DNA of 64,000 nt from Phytophthora hibernalis (lineage: Eukaryota; Oomycota; Peronosporomycetes; Peronosporales; Peronosporaceae), in contig JAAKBF010000159.1 in the NCBI GenBank assembly GCA_012656075.1, positions 186,001-250,000 on the forward strand, given 5' to 3'. The position numbers and the translations under genes are program-made. This document shows positions 1-10,313 of the stretch, piece after piece. Position 1 is the first letter of the stretch. Every line of letters starts with the position of its first letter. The notes beneath the pieces were generated by a model. That model saw only the letters and a list, made by a program, of their open reading frames with translations, ran no database searches and was not told the DNA's origin.

Positions 1-285
1 ACCGAGCGAATCCAAGTAGACGACCACTCCATTCGATCGGACATCTCATACGTGGTGATCATCATGTACGCGATGACGATCTTCTCGTGGGTGTTCCTGG
101 TCCTGCTGCCGAAGCAGAAGGAGGCCACGCAGGAGCTCGTACGCACCGGTGGCTCGAGTAAGATTCTCGGCGGCATCACCGTGTTCTACCTCATCTTCGC
201 GCTCATCTGGTCCGTCATGACCAACATCATGGCCATGTTCGACAGCACGTCTTGCCTCGTGATCGCCGGTGGCAGTGGCTGCTAA
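1..285 (+). CDS. Folate-biopterin transporter family protein, C-terminal part (cut by window edge)
   Basis: The frame is open from base 1 to the TAA at 283-285 and gives 94 residues that match the last part of the neighbouring transporters. It has the loop before the penultimate helix, the helix ending in LLPKQKEATQ, a short GGSSK linker, the last helix, and the family tail DSTSCLVIAGGSGC. The 5' part lies outside the window. It is the first of eight same-strand copies. Membrane location is inferred from the hydrophobic segments. Whether the whole gene is intact cannot be judged from here. Confidence 0.85.
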   Translation, partial: TERIQVDDHSIRSDISYVVIIMYAMTIFSWVFLVLLPKQKEATQELVRTGGSSKILGGITVFYLIFALIWSVMTNIMAMFDSTSCLVIAGGSGC

Positions 286-1075
286 GCCTTGTCGACTAAA
301 ATGTGTACTGTAGCAATCGTAGCTGCGGGCTCATACTTTTAAACATTGCAATGTGAACTTTTCTGTCTCTGATCGTCATCGCCAATTTCAATCGAAGACA
401 CAGGATACAAGTCGTTCTTGGCGAAAGCACACCTTGGTGCACGGTCTCAATTCGGACAGCTCGCTCGTGCAATCAAGTCCGTTGTGCGGAGACCGTTGGG
501 GATGCTTTGGTTGATGTGCAATGCGTGGGATGAGATGGCGAAATCTCATCCTTCGTGGCAGGAATCCTGTGCTCCATCAACGTCGTTGATGGATTTGTCC
601 GGCTCTGCGGCGATTAGCTCATTCCTATCCGTTCGGCGACAAGGGGGATGGAGCGCATAGGTATCCTCTCTCGTCTACAGCTTCGGCTTCTCTTCGTCGG
701 TTTGATGGAGGATATCCATGGCCACCAGTTCATGCCTTCGATGGCGGCGAGCTGGACTCAAAACCACAAGAACTTCCCAGACCAAGTACCAGATCACGCT
801 TCCGGAGGAGGTACACGTGCATCAGGAAAAGAAAGCGTGTCTCGCACGCTTTATGATCTTAAGATAGTGGGCCGCCCACTTCAGTCGTGAGAACGGCCAG
901 CAACACTGCCATGCAGGGTTGCAGACGAACAGCTCATCTCCCGGAAGTCGAGTGACCGCTCCTCGACCAGGGGATCTCGTGCATATCGGAGCCTGTAGAC
1001 GAGTTTTGCCACTCTTTCATTCCCCAAGTTGCCAGCTTGGCCTCAAGAACGTCCACGGAACTATCGATCGAACTC
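286..1075. other. Intergenic region between transporter copies 1 and 2
   Basis: No convincing coding sequence is visible. Short open frames have no family resemblance. A pyrimidine-rich stretch with CACTCTTTCATTCCCC near 1010-1026 may be the initiator region of the next gene. Confidence 0.5.
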
Positions 1076-2800
1076 ATGCCGGGCGTCGGTGGCACTGGAC
1101 CCGCTGTGAGCGACTTGGACATCCTCAAACGCTTGTCATATGTAAGCGGCACCTCGCAACCCAGAGACCTCGAAGATGGAAACTATACGGGCGTCAAGAC
1201 TCCCGACACGTCCGACCCCAAGGTTGGTGAGTACGAAGGTGGCGCTCTGCGTCCAGGTGGCATGCCCGTACTGACGAGCAAGGAGAACCTCGGTCTGTTG
1301 TTCGAATACGCCACAGTCGGTCTCGTGTACGGTCTGCTACCGGAGACCATCTACCCGTTCATGCAGAACTACCTCAACTGTTCCGGTTCCCAAGTTTCTG
1401 CTGCTAAGCAGCTCGTCGTGCTGCCGTGGAGTTTCAAGGTTTTCTACGGCATCTTGTCGGACTGCCGTCCGATCTACGGCTACCGTCGTCGGCCGTATAT
1501 GTTGATCGGCTGGATGATCTGTATCATCATGCTGCTGGTCATGGCCATCATGCCAATCGGCAAGCCGTACTACACAGTCGCAACAGACCGAGATGTCGCC
1601 GTCGCCGACTACACGCCTGAAATTGAAGCGCGTATCAACTACGACGCTCCAGCGGAAGGCGCCAAGTATGTCATTATCATGTTCTTCGCCGCCTTCGGCT
1701 ATGTCATGTCGGACGTGTGCGCCGACAGTATCACGGTCGAGTTGGCTCAACGCGAACCTATCGCTAAGCGGGGCAAGACGCAATCGTGCATCTACTCGGT
1801 TCGAACGGCTATGGTGATTTTCGGTGAACTGCTGACCGGGTTCTTCTTCAACGGTGAAGACTACGGCGGCGACTTTGACTTTTCGTTGAGTTTTCCTCAA
1901 TTGATGATCATCGTGACGGTCTTGTCACTCCCCGTGCTTCCCATGACGTGGCTCTTCATCAAGGAGGACAAGGTGGAGCCTGCCAACTTCAAGGAGTACA
2001 TCGGTGGCTTCTGGAAGTTGTTGTGCTCGCGCGCCGTCTACCAGGTTATCGCGTACAACTTCTTCGCCAACATCTTCGCCGACTTCACGTACACAGCCAG
2101 CACCCCTGTCGCGTCATACATGGTTGGCGTTACTCCGATCAACAGCACTGTGAGCGATATCCTGAGCAACTTGCTCTTCATGTTCGGTATCATGATCACG
2201 TCCAAGTGGGGTCTCCACTGGAACTGGCGTTGGATGATTGTCTGCACTGCCGCGACCGTCATCGTGGTGGACTGCGCCGTCTCGATGATCGTGGTCTGGG
2301 ATATCTTCCGGAACCAGTGGTTCTGGCTTGGTCCTCCCATTGTTGTACAGCTCCCGTACGGTGTTGGCTGGATCATTTCGACGTTCGTGACCGTGGAACT
2401 CGCACAGCTCGGCAACGAAGCTGCCGTCTACGGTTTGATCACCACGGTGACCAATGTCGCCTCACCTTTCGCGACGTCGCTGACGCTGTTGGTGGACGGC
2501 CCGTTCAACCTCACCAACGAACGTGTGAAGCTCGACGACCACGACGTCCGCATGGACGTCACGTACACTATTATCATCATGTACGCCGCGATGGTGTTCG
2601 CGTGGAGCTTCCTGTTCCTGCTTCCCAAGCAGAAGGAGGACACACAGCGACTGCTCCGTAAGGGCGGTCACAGCAAGCTCATTGGCGGCATCACGGTGGG
2701 CTACCTGCTATTCGCTATCCTTTGGTCCGTCGTGACCAACGTGCTGGCCATTTTCGACAGTACGTCGTGCTTGATCATTGCTGGCGGCACCGGCTGCTAA
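1076..2800 (+). CDS. Folate-biopterin transporter (BT1/FBT family), intact copy
   Basis: Uninterrupted 574-residue polytopic membrane protein. The open frame reaches upstream to a TTG, but the first ATG (1076) begins MPGVGGTGP, which aligns with the starts of the other copies. A cytosol-like N-terminus of about 65 residues (LSYVSGTSQ, GGMPVLTSKENLG) precedes about 12 hydrophobic segments. The family signature is at residues 116-146 (LPWSFKVFYGILSD, then CRPIYGYRRRPYMLIGW). A conserved NCS sequon follows NYL at about 100, and WNWRW is near 382. BT1 proteins carry folates or pterins in trypanosomatids, plants and cyanobacteria; the substrate here is unknown. No intron is apparent. With 10314-12002 it is one of two intact copies in the array. 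Confidence 0.9.
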   Translation: MPGVGGTGPAVSDLDILKRLSYVSGTSQPRDLEDGNYTGVKTPDTSDPKVGEYEGGALRPGGMPVLTSKENLGLLFEYATVGLVYGLLPETIYPFMQNYLNCSGSQVSAAKQLVVLPWSFKVFYGILSDCRPIYGYRRRPYMLIGWMICIIMLLVMAIMPIGKPYYTVATDRDVAVADYTPEIEARINYDAPAEGAKYVIIMFFAAFGYVMSDVCADSITVELAQREPIAKRGKTQSCIYSVRTAMVIFGELLTGFFFNGEDYGGDFDFSLSFPQLMIIVTVLSLPVLPMTWLFIKEDKVEPANFKEYIGGFWKLLCSRAVYQVIAYNFFANIFADFTYTASTPVASYMVGVTPINSTVSDILSNLLFMFGIMITSKWGLHWNWRWMIVCTAATVIVVDCAVSMIVVWDIFRNQWFWLGPPIVVQLPYGVGWIISTFVTVELAQLGNEAAVYGLITTVTNVASPFATSLTLLVDGPFNLTNERVKLDDHDVRMDVTYTIIIMYAAMVFAWSFLFLLPKQKEDTQRLLRKGGHSKLIGGITVGYLLFAILWSVVTNVLAIFDSTSCLIIAGGTGC

Positions 2801-3373
2801 CCACTCAGCAAGTCGACGCAACGCAGTCGTGTCCTCGCTTGAGTTAGCACAATTCCGTTGCAGCTAGAACTGCTTGTACATATCAATATATTCCACTGTT
2901 TCTTGGTTTTCCAAAGGTGCACGTCACCTCCGCGGTACATGTACCGGCGTCCTCGAATGTGCAAATCCTCGCGCATGGATATCGTTGGGGGTGCGCCGGG
3001 CGCAGCAGGTAGCGACGGACGCTTTGCACTGCACTTGCACACGTATCGCTTGAAATCACCAGAGAAGGGCCCAAAGAGCGCTGTTCGCGCCGCACTCTCA
3101 ACACGCCGGCACCGCCGCCTCGTTTCTTGTTGTCTGTCATCACGTTGCAGTGGTGGCCCGACACAGGAACCTTTACCAGCGGAGACGGCGCCACCAAGTG
3201 CCCATCATGGTTCCTAGCGTCGACCGGTTTTTCGTCCGCTCCCGTGGTTTGCTGACCTAGGCGAGGTGACAAGGTCTGCTTGTCCTTGCAGCTTTAACTT
3301 TAATCCTGGGCCGAGTCAGTCACTCTGCATTTTGCCTGCTCCAGCTCAAGGTCTCCGGTCTCCAGTTGCAAGC
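2801..3373. other. Intergenic region between copies 2 and 3
   Basis: No supported gene. It contains the 12-bp perfect palindrome GGTACATGTACC at about 2934-2945. The start of the next gene is placed at the ATG at 3374, not at upstream in-frame codons. Confidence 0.5.
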
Positions 3374-5085
3374 ATGAGCGGCGCCGGTCCCAGCACTAAC
3401 GACCTGGACATCCACGCGCGGTTGTCGATCAGCAGCACGTCCAAGGCTAAGGACGTCGAAGAAGGCGGCTACGTCGGCATCAAGACCCCCGACACCTCCG
3501 GTCAGAACATCGGCGAGTATGAAGGTGGTGCACTGCGTCCAGGCGGCATGCCCGTGCTCACGAGCAAAGACAACATCGGTCTGTTGTTCCAGTATGCCAT
3601 CGTCGGTCTCGTGTACGGAGTGCTGCCCGAGACCATCTACCCGTTCATGCAGCAGTACTTGAACTGCTCCGGTTCGCAGATCGCTGCGGCTAAGCAGTTG
3701 GTCGTGCTGCCGTGGAGTTTCAAGGTCTTCTACGGCATCATGTCGGACTGCCGTCCGATCTACGGCTACCGTCGTCGTCCGTACATGTTGATCGGCTGGA
3801 CCATTTGCATCCTTACGCTCCTGGTCATGTGCATCATGCCCATTGGCGAGCCGTACTACACGGTGGCTGCGGACAGAGATGTTGCCTCCTCAGCCTACAC
3901 GGACGAGATCCGTGCACGCATCAACTACAGCGCTCCATCGGAAGGCGCCAAGTACGTCATCATCATGTTCTTCTCGGCCTGCGGATACGTTCTATCGGAC
4001 GTGTGCGCGGACAGTATCACCGTGGAGCTGGCTCAGCAGGAACCACTGGACAAGCGAGGCAAGACCCAGTCGGCCATCTACGTGGTGCGTACGGCGCTCG
4101 TGATCTTCGGTGAGCTGCTGACGGGTTTCTGCTTCAATGGTGAAGACTATGGCGGCGACTTCAACTTCTCTCTGAGCTTCCCTCAATTGATGATCATCTT
4201 GGTGGTGTTGTCACTGCCGGTGCTGCCCATGACCTGGTACTTCATCAAGGAGGACAAGTCCGAGCCGGCCAACTTCCGCCAGTACATGAGCGACTTCTGG
4301 GACCTGTTGTGCTCGCGCGCCATGTACCAGATCATCGCGTACAACTTCTTCGCCGGCATCTTCGCCACCATCACGTACACGGCCAGCTCCCCGGTGGCGT
4401 CGTACATGGTGGACGTGACGCCCATCAACAGCACAGTGAGTGATATCCTCAGTAACTTGCTCTTCATGGCCGGCATCATGATCACTTCGAAGTGGGGCTC
4501 CACTGGAACTGGCGCTGGATGATCATCATCACGGGCGCTGTGGTTATCGTCGTGGACTGCGCCGTCGCCATGCTCGTCGTGTGGGACGTCTACCGCAACC
4601 AATGGTTCTGGCTCGGCCCTCCCATTGTTGTACAGCTTCCGTACGGCGTGGGCTGGATCATCTCGACCTACTGCGTTGTTGAGCTGGCCGGCATGGGCAA
4701 TGAAGCTGCCGTCTACGGTCTCATCACGACCGTGTCTAACGTGGCGCAACCTTTTGCCACAGCCATCACGTTGCTCATCAATGGGCCGTTCAACATCACG
4801 AACGACCGCGTCAAGGAGGACGACCACTCGGTCCGCATGGACATCACGTACACTATCATCATGATGTACGCCATGATGGCTTTCAGTTGGGTCTTCCTCT
4901 TCTGGCTGCCTCGCCAGAAGGAGGAGACGCAGGCACTACTCCGCAAGGGCGGCCACAGCAAACTCATCGGAGGTCTCACGGTGGGCTACCTCGCCTTCGC
5001 CATTGTCTGGTCCATCATGACCAACATCATGGCCATCTTCGACAGCACCTCGTGTCTGATCATCGCTGGCGGCACCGGATGCTGA
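3374..5085 (+). pseudogene. Folate-biopterin transporter copy 3 with one frameshift
   Basis: The frame from ATG 3374 (MSGAGPSTNDLDIHARLS) matches the family through the signature LPWSFKVFYGIMSD up to SKWG near 4496, then goes out of frame. The rest continues in the next frame from LHWNWRW to the usual GGTGC tail at 5085. Intact copies read tggggtctccac here while this copy reads tggggctccac, so a single T is missing at about 4497. Restoring one base would give a family-length protein of about 570 residues. No other defect is seen, so this is either a very young pseudogene or a sequencing error. The N-terminal part alone would lack the last helices. Confidence 0.8.
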
Positions 5086-5816
5086 GCAAATAGTCAAGTG
5101 TGAACTGCTGCTCGATTAGAGGTAGCGCTCATTAATCAAAAGTGTTGATAATCCTTCGTTTGCGTTGGTCTCCTTGTGTTTGTAGGTTTCGCTTGCAGAA
5201 TGACAAGAACTTAAGTCGGTCACTTGTACGCGTTGATGATTCCACGCTGACCCGCAGCCAGCATGAACACCTTCAGGTGATTTCTGCCCGAGCAGAGCAC
5301 AGGCGCTTGGTGATGCTGATCGATTTCGCCACACGGTTCCTTTGACTTCAATCACAAGGCTGGCATAGCCAAGAGCTACGAACTTGGTTGCCAACAGACT
5401 GTCAGTGCACAAGACCAACGTTAAACTCACCCCGTCAGCAATTCATGGTCAATAAATTTGGATTTTCATTTGACGATGATCGGCATTGCTGATCAAGTGA
5501 CCGAAAGACTGACAGCGTGACGTCGCTCGACGTTGAAGCGGAGCTGACCTGTGGCTGTGCTCAATCCTTTTCAAGCCGCGCATAAACGGCAACGAGGTGC
5601 GATTACCACGCTTCGTTTGACACGCTGAGAAGATTTTTAGTCTACACCATGTCGAATTTCAAGTGAACGGATTGCCAAGCTCAGAATGCCAGAAGCATCT
5701 CGCGGTCCGAGCACATCATGAGTTCCTTGCTGCACAGCACTCGAGTTTCATTCAGCTATATACCTCCTCATCTTCTTGTGAGACCTGTCTGAGCAAACTC
5801 ACTCTAAACCAGCTTT
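5086..5816. other. Intergenic region between copies 3 and 4
   Basis: No supported gene. The stretch ends at the initiator-like element of the next transporter copy. Confidence 0.5.
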
Positions 5817-5838
5817 CTCATTCTTCAATTTCTTCGGA
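5817..5838 (+). promoter_or_regulatory. Oomycete initiator (Inr-like) element of transporter copy 4
   Basis: CTCATTCTTCAATTT followed by CTTCGG closely matches the oomycete Inr consensus (GCTCATTYYNCAWTTT) and lies about 40-60 nt before the ATG at 5877. The same block, including the following GAGC.TCACAAG, precedes copies 7 and 8, and a shorter version precedes copy 5. Confidence 0.7.
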
Positions 5839-5876
5839 GCTTCACAAGTGCCTCAATTCCTGAGCATCTCGCTGCG

Positions 5877-7603
5877 ATGCCTGCTGCACCGACTGGGAAA
5901 GGCAATGGCCTTGCAAACGCTGACATCGACCCCCAGCGCCTATCATTCGTGAGCGGTGTCTCCCAGGCGAAAGATGTCGAAGAAGGTTATACCGGCATCA
6001 AGACACCTCAACCGATCGGTGCGCCACCTCCGGGTGGACCCGATGGAGCTCTTCGTGATGGTGGCATGCCCGTATTGACCAGCAAGGAAAACCTTGGGCT
6101 GCTCTTCCAATACGGTGCAGTTGGAGTAGTGTACGGTATGTTACCAGCGACCATCTACCCGTTCATGCAAGAGTACCTCAACTGTTCCGGATCCCAAGTC
6201 ACCGCGGCCGACCAGCTTGTAGTGTTGCCATGGAGTTTCAAGGTCTTCTACGGTATCCTGTCGGACTGCCGACCCATTTACGGCTATCGACGTCGACCGT
6301 ACATGCTCATCGGATGGACCATTTGCATCCTCATGCTGCTGGTCATGGCCATTATGCCTATTGGTAGACCGTACTATACTGAGCCCTCCGACCGCGACGT
6401 CGTTGTTTCGGACTACACCCCGGAAATTGAAGCGCGCATCAACTACGACGCACCGTCGGAAGGTGCCAAGTACGTCATTCTCATGTTCTTCGCCGCCTTC
6501 GGGTATGTCATGTCGGACGTTTGCGCCGACAGTATCACGTGTGAACTAGCGCAACGTGAACCTCTCGATAAACGGGGCAAGACGCAGTCGTGCATCTACA
6601 CCGTTCGCACTGTCGTAGTTATCCTAGGCGAAATCATTGTCGGGTTCTGTTTCAACGGTGAGGAGTACGGCGGTGACTTCGACTTTTCACTCAGTTTCCC
6701 TCAATTGATGATCATCATGATGATGTTGACACTGCCAGTGCTCCCTATGACTTGGTTCTTCATCAAGGAAGAGAAGTGCGAAGCTGCCAACTTCCGCGAG
6801 TATATCAACAGCTTCTGGGAACTTCTCTGCAGTCGTGCGGTGTACCAAGTGATCGCGTACATTTTCTTCAGTGGCATCTTCGCGAACGTCACGTACACTG
6901 CTAGTTCCCGGTGCAGTCGTACATGGTGGGTGTAACCCCGATCAACAGCACACTGAGCGATATTCTGAGCAATATGCTGTTCGCTGCCGGTATCATGATC
7001 ACTTCCAAGTGGGGTCTACACTGGAACTGGCGCTTCATGATCGTCTTGACCGGCGCAATTGTCATGGTGGTGGACTGTGCGTGCTCCTTGATCACCGTGT
7101 GGGACGTCTTCCGTAGCCAATGGTTCTGGCTCGGTCCTCCGATCGCTGTGGAGCTTCCGTACGGCATCGGGTGGATCATTTCCTCGTTTGTGACGGTCGA
7201 GTTGGCCGGTCTTGGTAATGAAGGCGCCGTCTACGGGTTAATCACCACGGTTAGCAACATCGCCTCACCGTTTGCCACCACTTTGACGCTCTTGATCGAC
7301 GGCCCGTTCGATATCACCAACACTCGAGTGCAGACTGATGACCACTCGGTTCGCTCCGATATCACGTACACGATCATCATCATGTACGCGATGACGGTTT
7401 TCTCGTGGGTCTTCCTCTTCCTGCTACCCAAACAGAAGGCAGAGACCCAGGAACTCGTCCGCAAGGGCGGACACAGCAAGGTCCTCGGCGGTCTCACCGT
7501 GTTTTACTTGATGTTCTCGCTCGTGTGGTCCGTCATGACCAACATCTTGGCCATTTTCGACAGCACGTCCTGCCTCGTGATCGCCGGTGGTACAGGTTGT
7601 TAA
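5877..7603 (+). pseudogene. Folate-biopterin transporter copy 4 with one frameshift
   Basis: Starts at ATG 5877 (MPAAPTGKGNGLANADIDPQ) and carries the whole family pattern: VLTSKENLG, NYLNCSGSQ-type segment, LPWSFKVFYGILSD and RRRPYMLIGW. The frame breaks near 6907 in the loop TASS. This copy reads agttcccggtgcag where the family needs one more C (Ser-Pro-Val), so a homopolymer of four C appears as three. The remaining third, from QSYMVGVTPINS to the tail at 7603, is open in the next frame. The span is 1727 nt, one short of 576 codons. Nothing else is broken, which fits a recent mutation or a homopolymer error. Confidence 0.8.
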
Positions 7604-7887
7604 CCAGAGGCTGGATGAATTGTTTGTTGGCCCGTGTATTGTGTAAAACAGCTAATACAAGCATCATTTTGCTAGTCGCCGGTCCTTCACAAACAGGTTG
7701 AGTGCTTCGGACGTCCAGGACGACTCATTGCGTAGTGGAACAATCAGCAGTTTTGTCTTGATGGAGATGTATCCGATACAAATTTTGGCCGCGCAAGTGT
7801 CGTCAACATCTCTCTTATATCTGCACCAGGCCAGTGCTTTGTCTTGCGCTAGCAGCGCCTTGAGTCGGACTAGCGCGCCGCTCTCAC

Positions 7888-7910
7888 GCTCACTCTTCAA
7901 TTTTCATCGG
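7888..7910 (+). promoter_or_regulatory. Initiator-like element upstream of decayed transporter copy 5
   Basis: GCTCACTCTTCAATTTTCAT matches the oomycete Inr consensus almost perfectly. It sits about 50-70 nt before the old start codon at 7958, although the gene behind it is dead. The preceding interval 7604-7887 holds no gene. Confidence 0.65.
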
Positions 7911-7957
7911 GTCACACAAGTTGAAACCAGCTCAAGGACCTCCGTCCTGCAGTCATC

Positions 7958-9603
7958 ATGCCCGTGGCAAACGCCGATGTCGACGTCCCCAAACGTTTGT
8001 CGTTCGTGAGTGGTGGTTCGCAAGTAAAAGACTTCGAGGGCGGGTATATCGGTGTCAAGACCCCGACATCGAAGGTGGAATGCCCGTGCTGACAAGCAGA
8101 GAGAACTTGGGTCTTCTGTTCCAGTACGCCACCATCGGTCTTGTGTATGGTCTGCAGCCGGAGACAATCTACCCGTTCATGCAGAACTACCTCAACTGTT
8201 CCGGTTCTCAAGTGACAGCGGCGAAGCAGTTGGTCGTACTACCGTGGAGTTTTAAGGTCTTCTACGGCATTTTGTCCGACTGCAGTCCGATCTACGGATA
8301 CCGTCGTCGTCCGTACATGTTGATCGGTTGGGTATCTGCTCCGTGATGCTGCTCGTCACGTGCATTATGCCGATTGGTGACGCATATTTCACTGTTTCGT
8401 CGGATCGGGATATCCTCGTGGCGGACTACACGCCCGAGATTGAGGCGCGTATCAATTATAACGCGCCGGACGAAGGTGCCAAGTATGTTATCATCATTTT
8501 CATCGCAGCCTTCGGCTACGTCTTATCGGACGTCTGCGCTGACAGTTCACGGTCGAGTTGGTCAACGCGAGCCCATCAACAAAAGTGGCAGGACGCAGTC
8601 GTGCATTTACCGGCGATGGTGATTTTTGGCAAGATTCTGGTGGGTTTCTTCTTCAACGGTGCGGCACTTTCGACTTTTCGCTGAGTTTTCCTCAGTTGAT
8701 GATCATCGTCACGGTGCTCACTCTATCAGTGTTCCCAATGACCTGGTTCTTCATCAAAGAGGAGAAAACGCCGGCTGCCAATTTTCGTGAGTACATGAAG
8801 AGCTTCGGGAACTTGCTGTGCTCTCGGGCGATGTACCATATCATCGCTTATCTGTTCTTTGCCGGGATTTTCGCCAACATCACGTACACCGGTAGTACAC
8901 CCGTTGCGTCGTACATGGTTGGAGTTACGCCGGTGAACAGCACACTGAGCGATATCTTGAGTAACCTGCTGTTCATGATCGGTATCATGATCACTTCCAA
9001 GTGGGGTTTGCACTGGAACTGACGTTGGATGATCGTCTGGACCGGAGCGGTGGTGCGGTGGTGATCCTGGTGGACTGCACGGTCTCTCTTCTTGTTATCT
9101 GGGACGTCTTCCGTAGTCAATGGTTCTGGCTGGATCCGGCTGGATCATTTCGACGTTCGGTGTTGTTGAGCTTGCTCAAATAGGCAACGAGACTGCAGTG
9201 TATGGTCTGGTCACTACCGGTACCGTGTCGAACGTGGCGCAGCCGTTCGCTACGTCAATCACCCTCGTGATTGAGGGTCCTTTCAACGTCACAAATGAGC
9301 GCGTGCAGGCAGACACCTACTCGGTTCGTGCCGACATCACGTACATGTACTCGATAGTCATCATGTACTCGATGACCATCTTCTCGTGGGTTTTCTTGTT
9401 CCTGCTGCCCCTGCAGAAGGCAGAAACACAGGCTCTTGTGCGCAAAGGTGGTCACACTGTGGCCCACAGCGAGCTCATCGGCGGTGCGACGACGTGCTAC
9501 CTCGTCTTCGCGATCGTCTGGTCCATCATGACTATTTAATAATATCATGGCCATGTACGACAGCACCTCATGCCTGATCATTGCCGGTGGCACTGGCTGT
9601 TAA
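7958..9603 (+). pseudogene. Decayed folate-biopterin transporter copy 5
   Basis: The original start MPVANADVDVPKRLSFVSGG is recognisable, and family blocks follow in all three frames. Visible lesions are: loss of most of the linker with a frameshift before 8080; R-to-S in the signature (SDCSPIYGY); frameshifts near 8335, 8548-8600 and 8665; a tgg-to-tga stop in WNWRW near 9019; a frameshift near 9050; a deletion of roughly 50 nt near 9135 that removes the GPPI..QLPYG segment; an insertion in TVAHSELIGG; and a TAA near 9537 before the tail. It is clearly non-functional and much older than the single-base lesions in the neighbours. It resembles copy 6 most closely (VPSDRD/VSSDRD, EEKAP/EEKTP). 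Confidence 0.93.
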
Positions 9604-10313
9604 AGTACAAAAAACAAGGGACGTCGTTGGTTACAACATTCCGTTGTTGTAGACGGCTGGATGTATTAATACTATGTGTACATTTTATTTTGTTTCACCT
9701 ACGAAATGGTTGTCTTTTGCCGATCACATCAACTAGCGTTACTAGCGGCAGCCAAAAATGTACGTTGAACATACGCTGCGATATCGTGGTGATTGAAATC
9801 ACTTAGCCACCTGGAACTTCCAGTGGAAGGTCAGGCCAGCACGCCATGCAAAGCGGGGCTGTGATGTTTGTCAATTCAAGCAAACCAAGTCCATAGAGTT
9901 CTGGTGTACAAGCATACCGTACAGGTGCTGGTCTCAGCGGGAGATGCTCGAGCAGAAAGACATTTGCGCCCCACTCACGTTCGCCACCCCATCTCGGTCG
10001 TGTTCGTCAATTTGACGGTCAAAAGCAACAATTGCTCGTTCCTACTGATCATGTCGGAAAACCGGATTGTGGGTCCGTCTTCTCCACTCAAGGTTTGACC
10101 TACCCGATGGTGGTCTACCGACCGGTACAGCATCTGCAATTTGACAAAGCTCGCGGTTGCAATCCCTCGTTACTGCTGTTGCTTGAATCGGGTCCGTCGT
10201 CATGTGTTCGCTACCGCTCGATCGGGATGACACAGTAAATTTCGCCGTCGCCGACCCACAAGCTCAGTCCTTAAGTTTCGTCGGTCCACACCAGTGTATT
10301 CCTGCAGCAGACC
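9604..10313. other. Intergenic region between copies 5 and 6
   Basis: No supported gene and no clear Inr match. Short open frames here show no family similarity. Confidence 0.5.
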
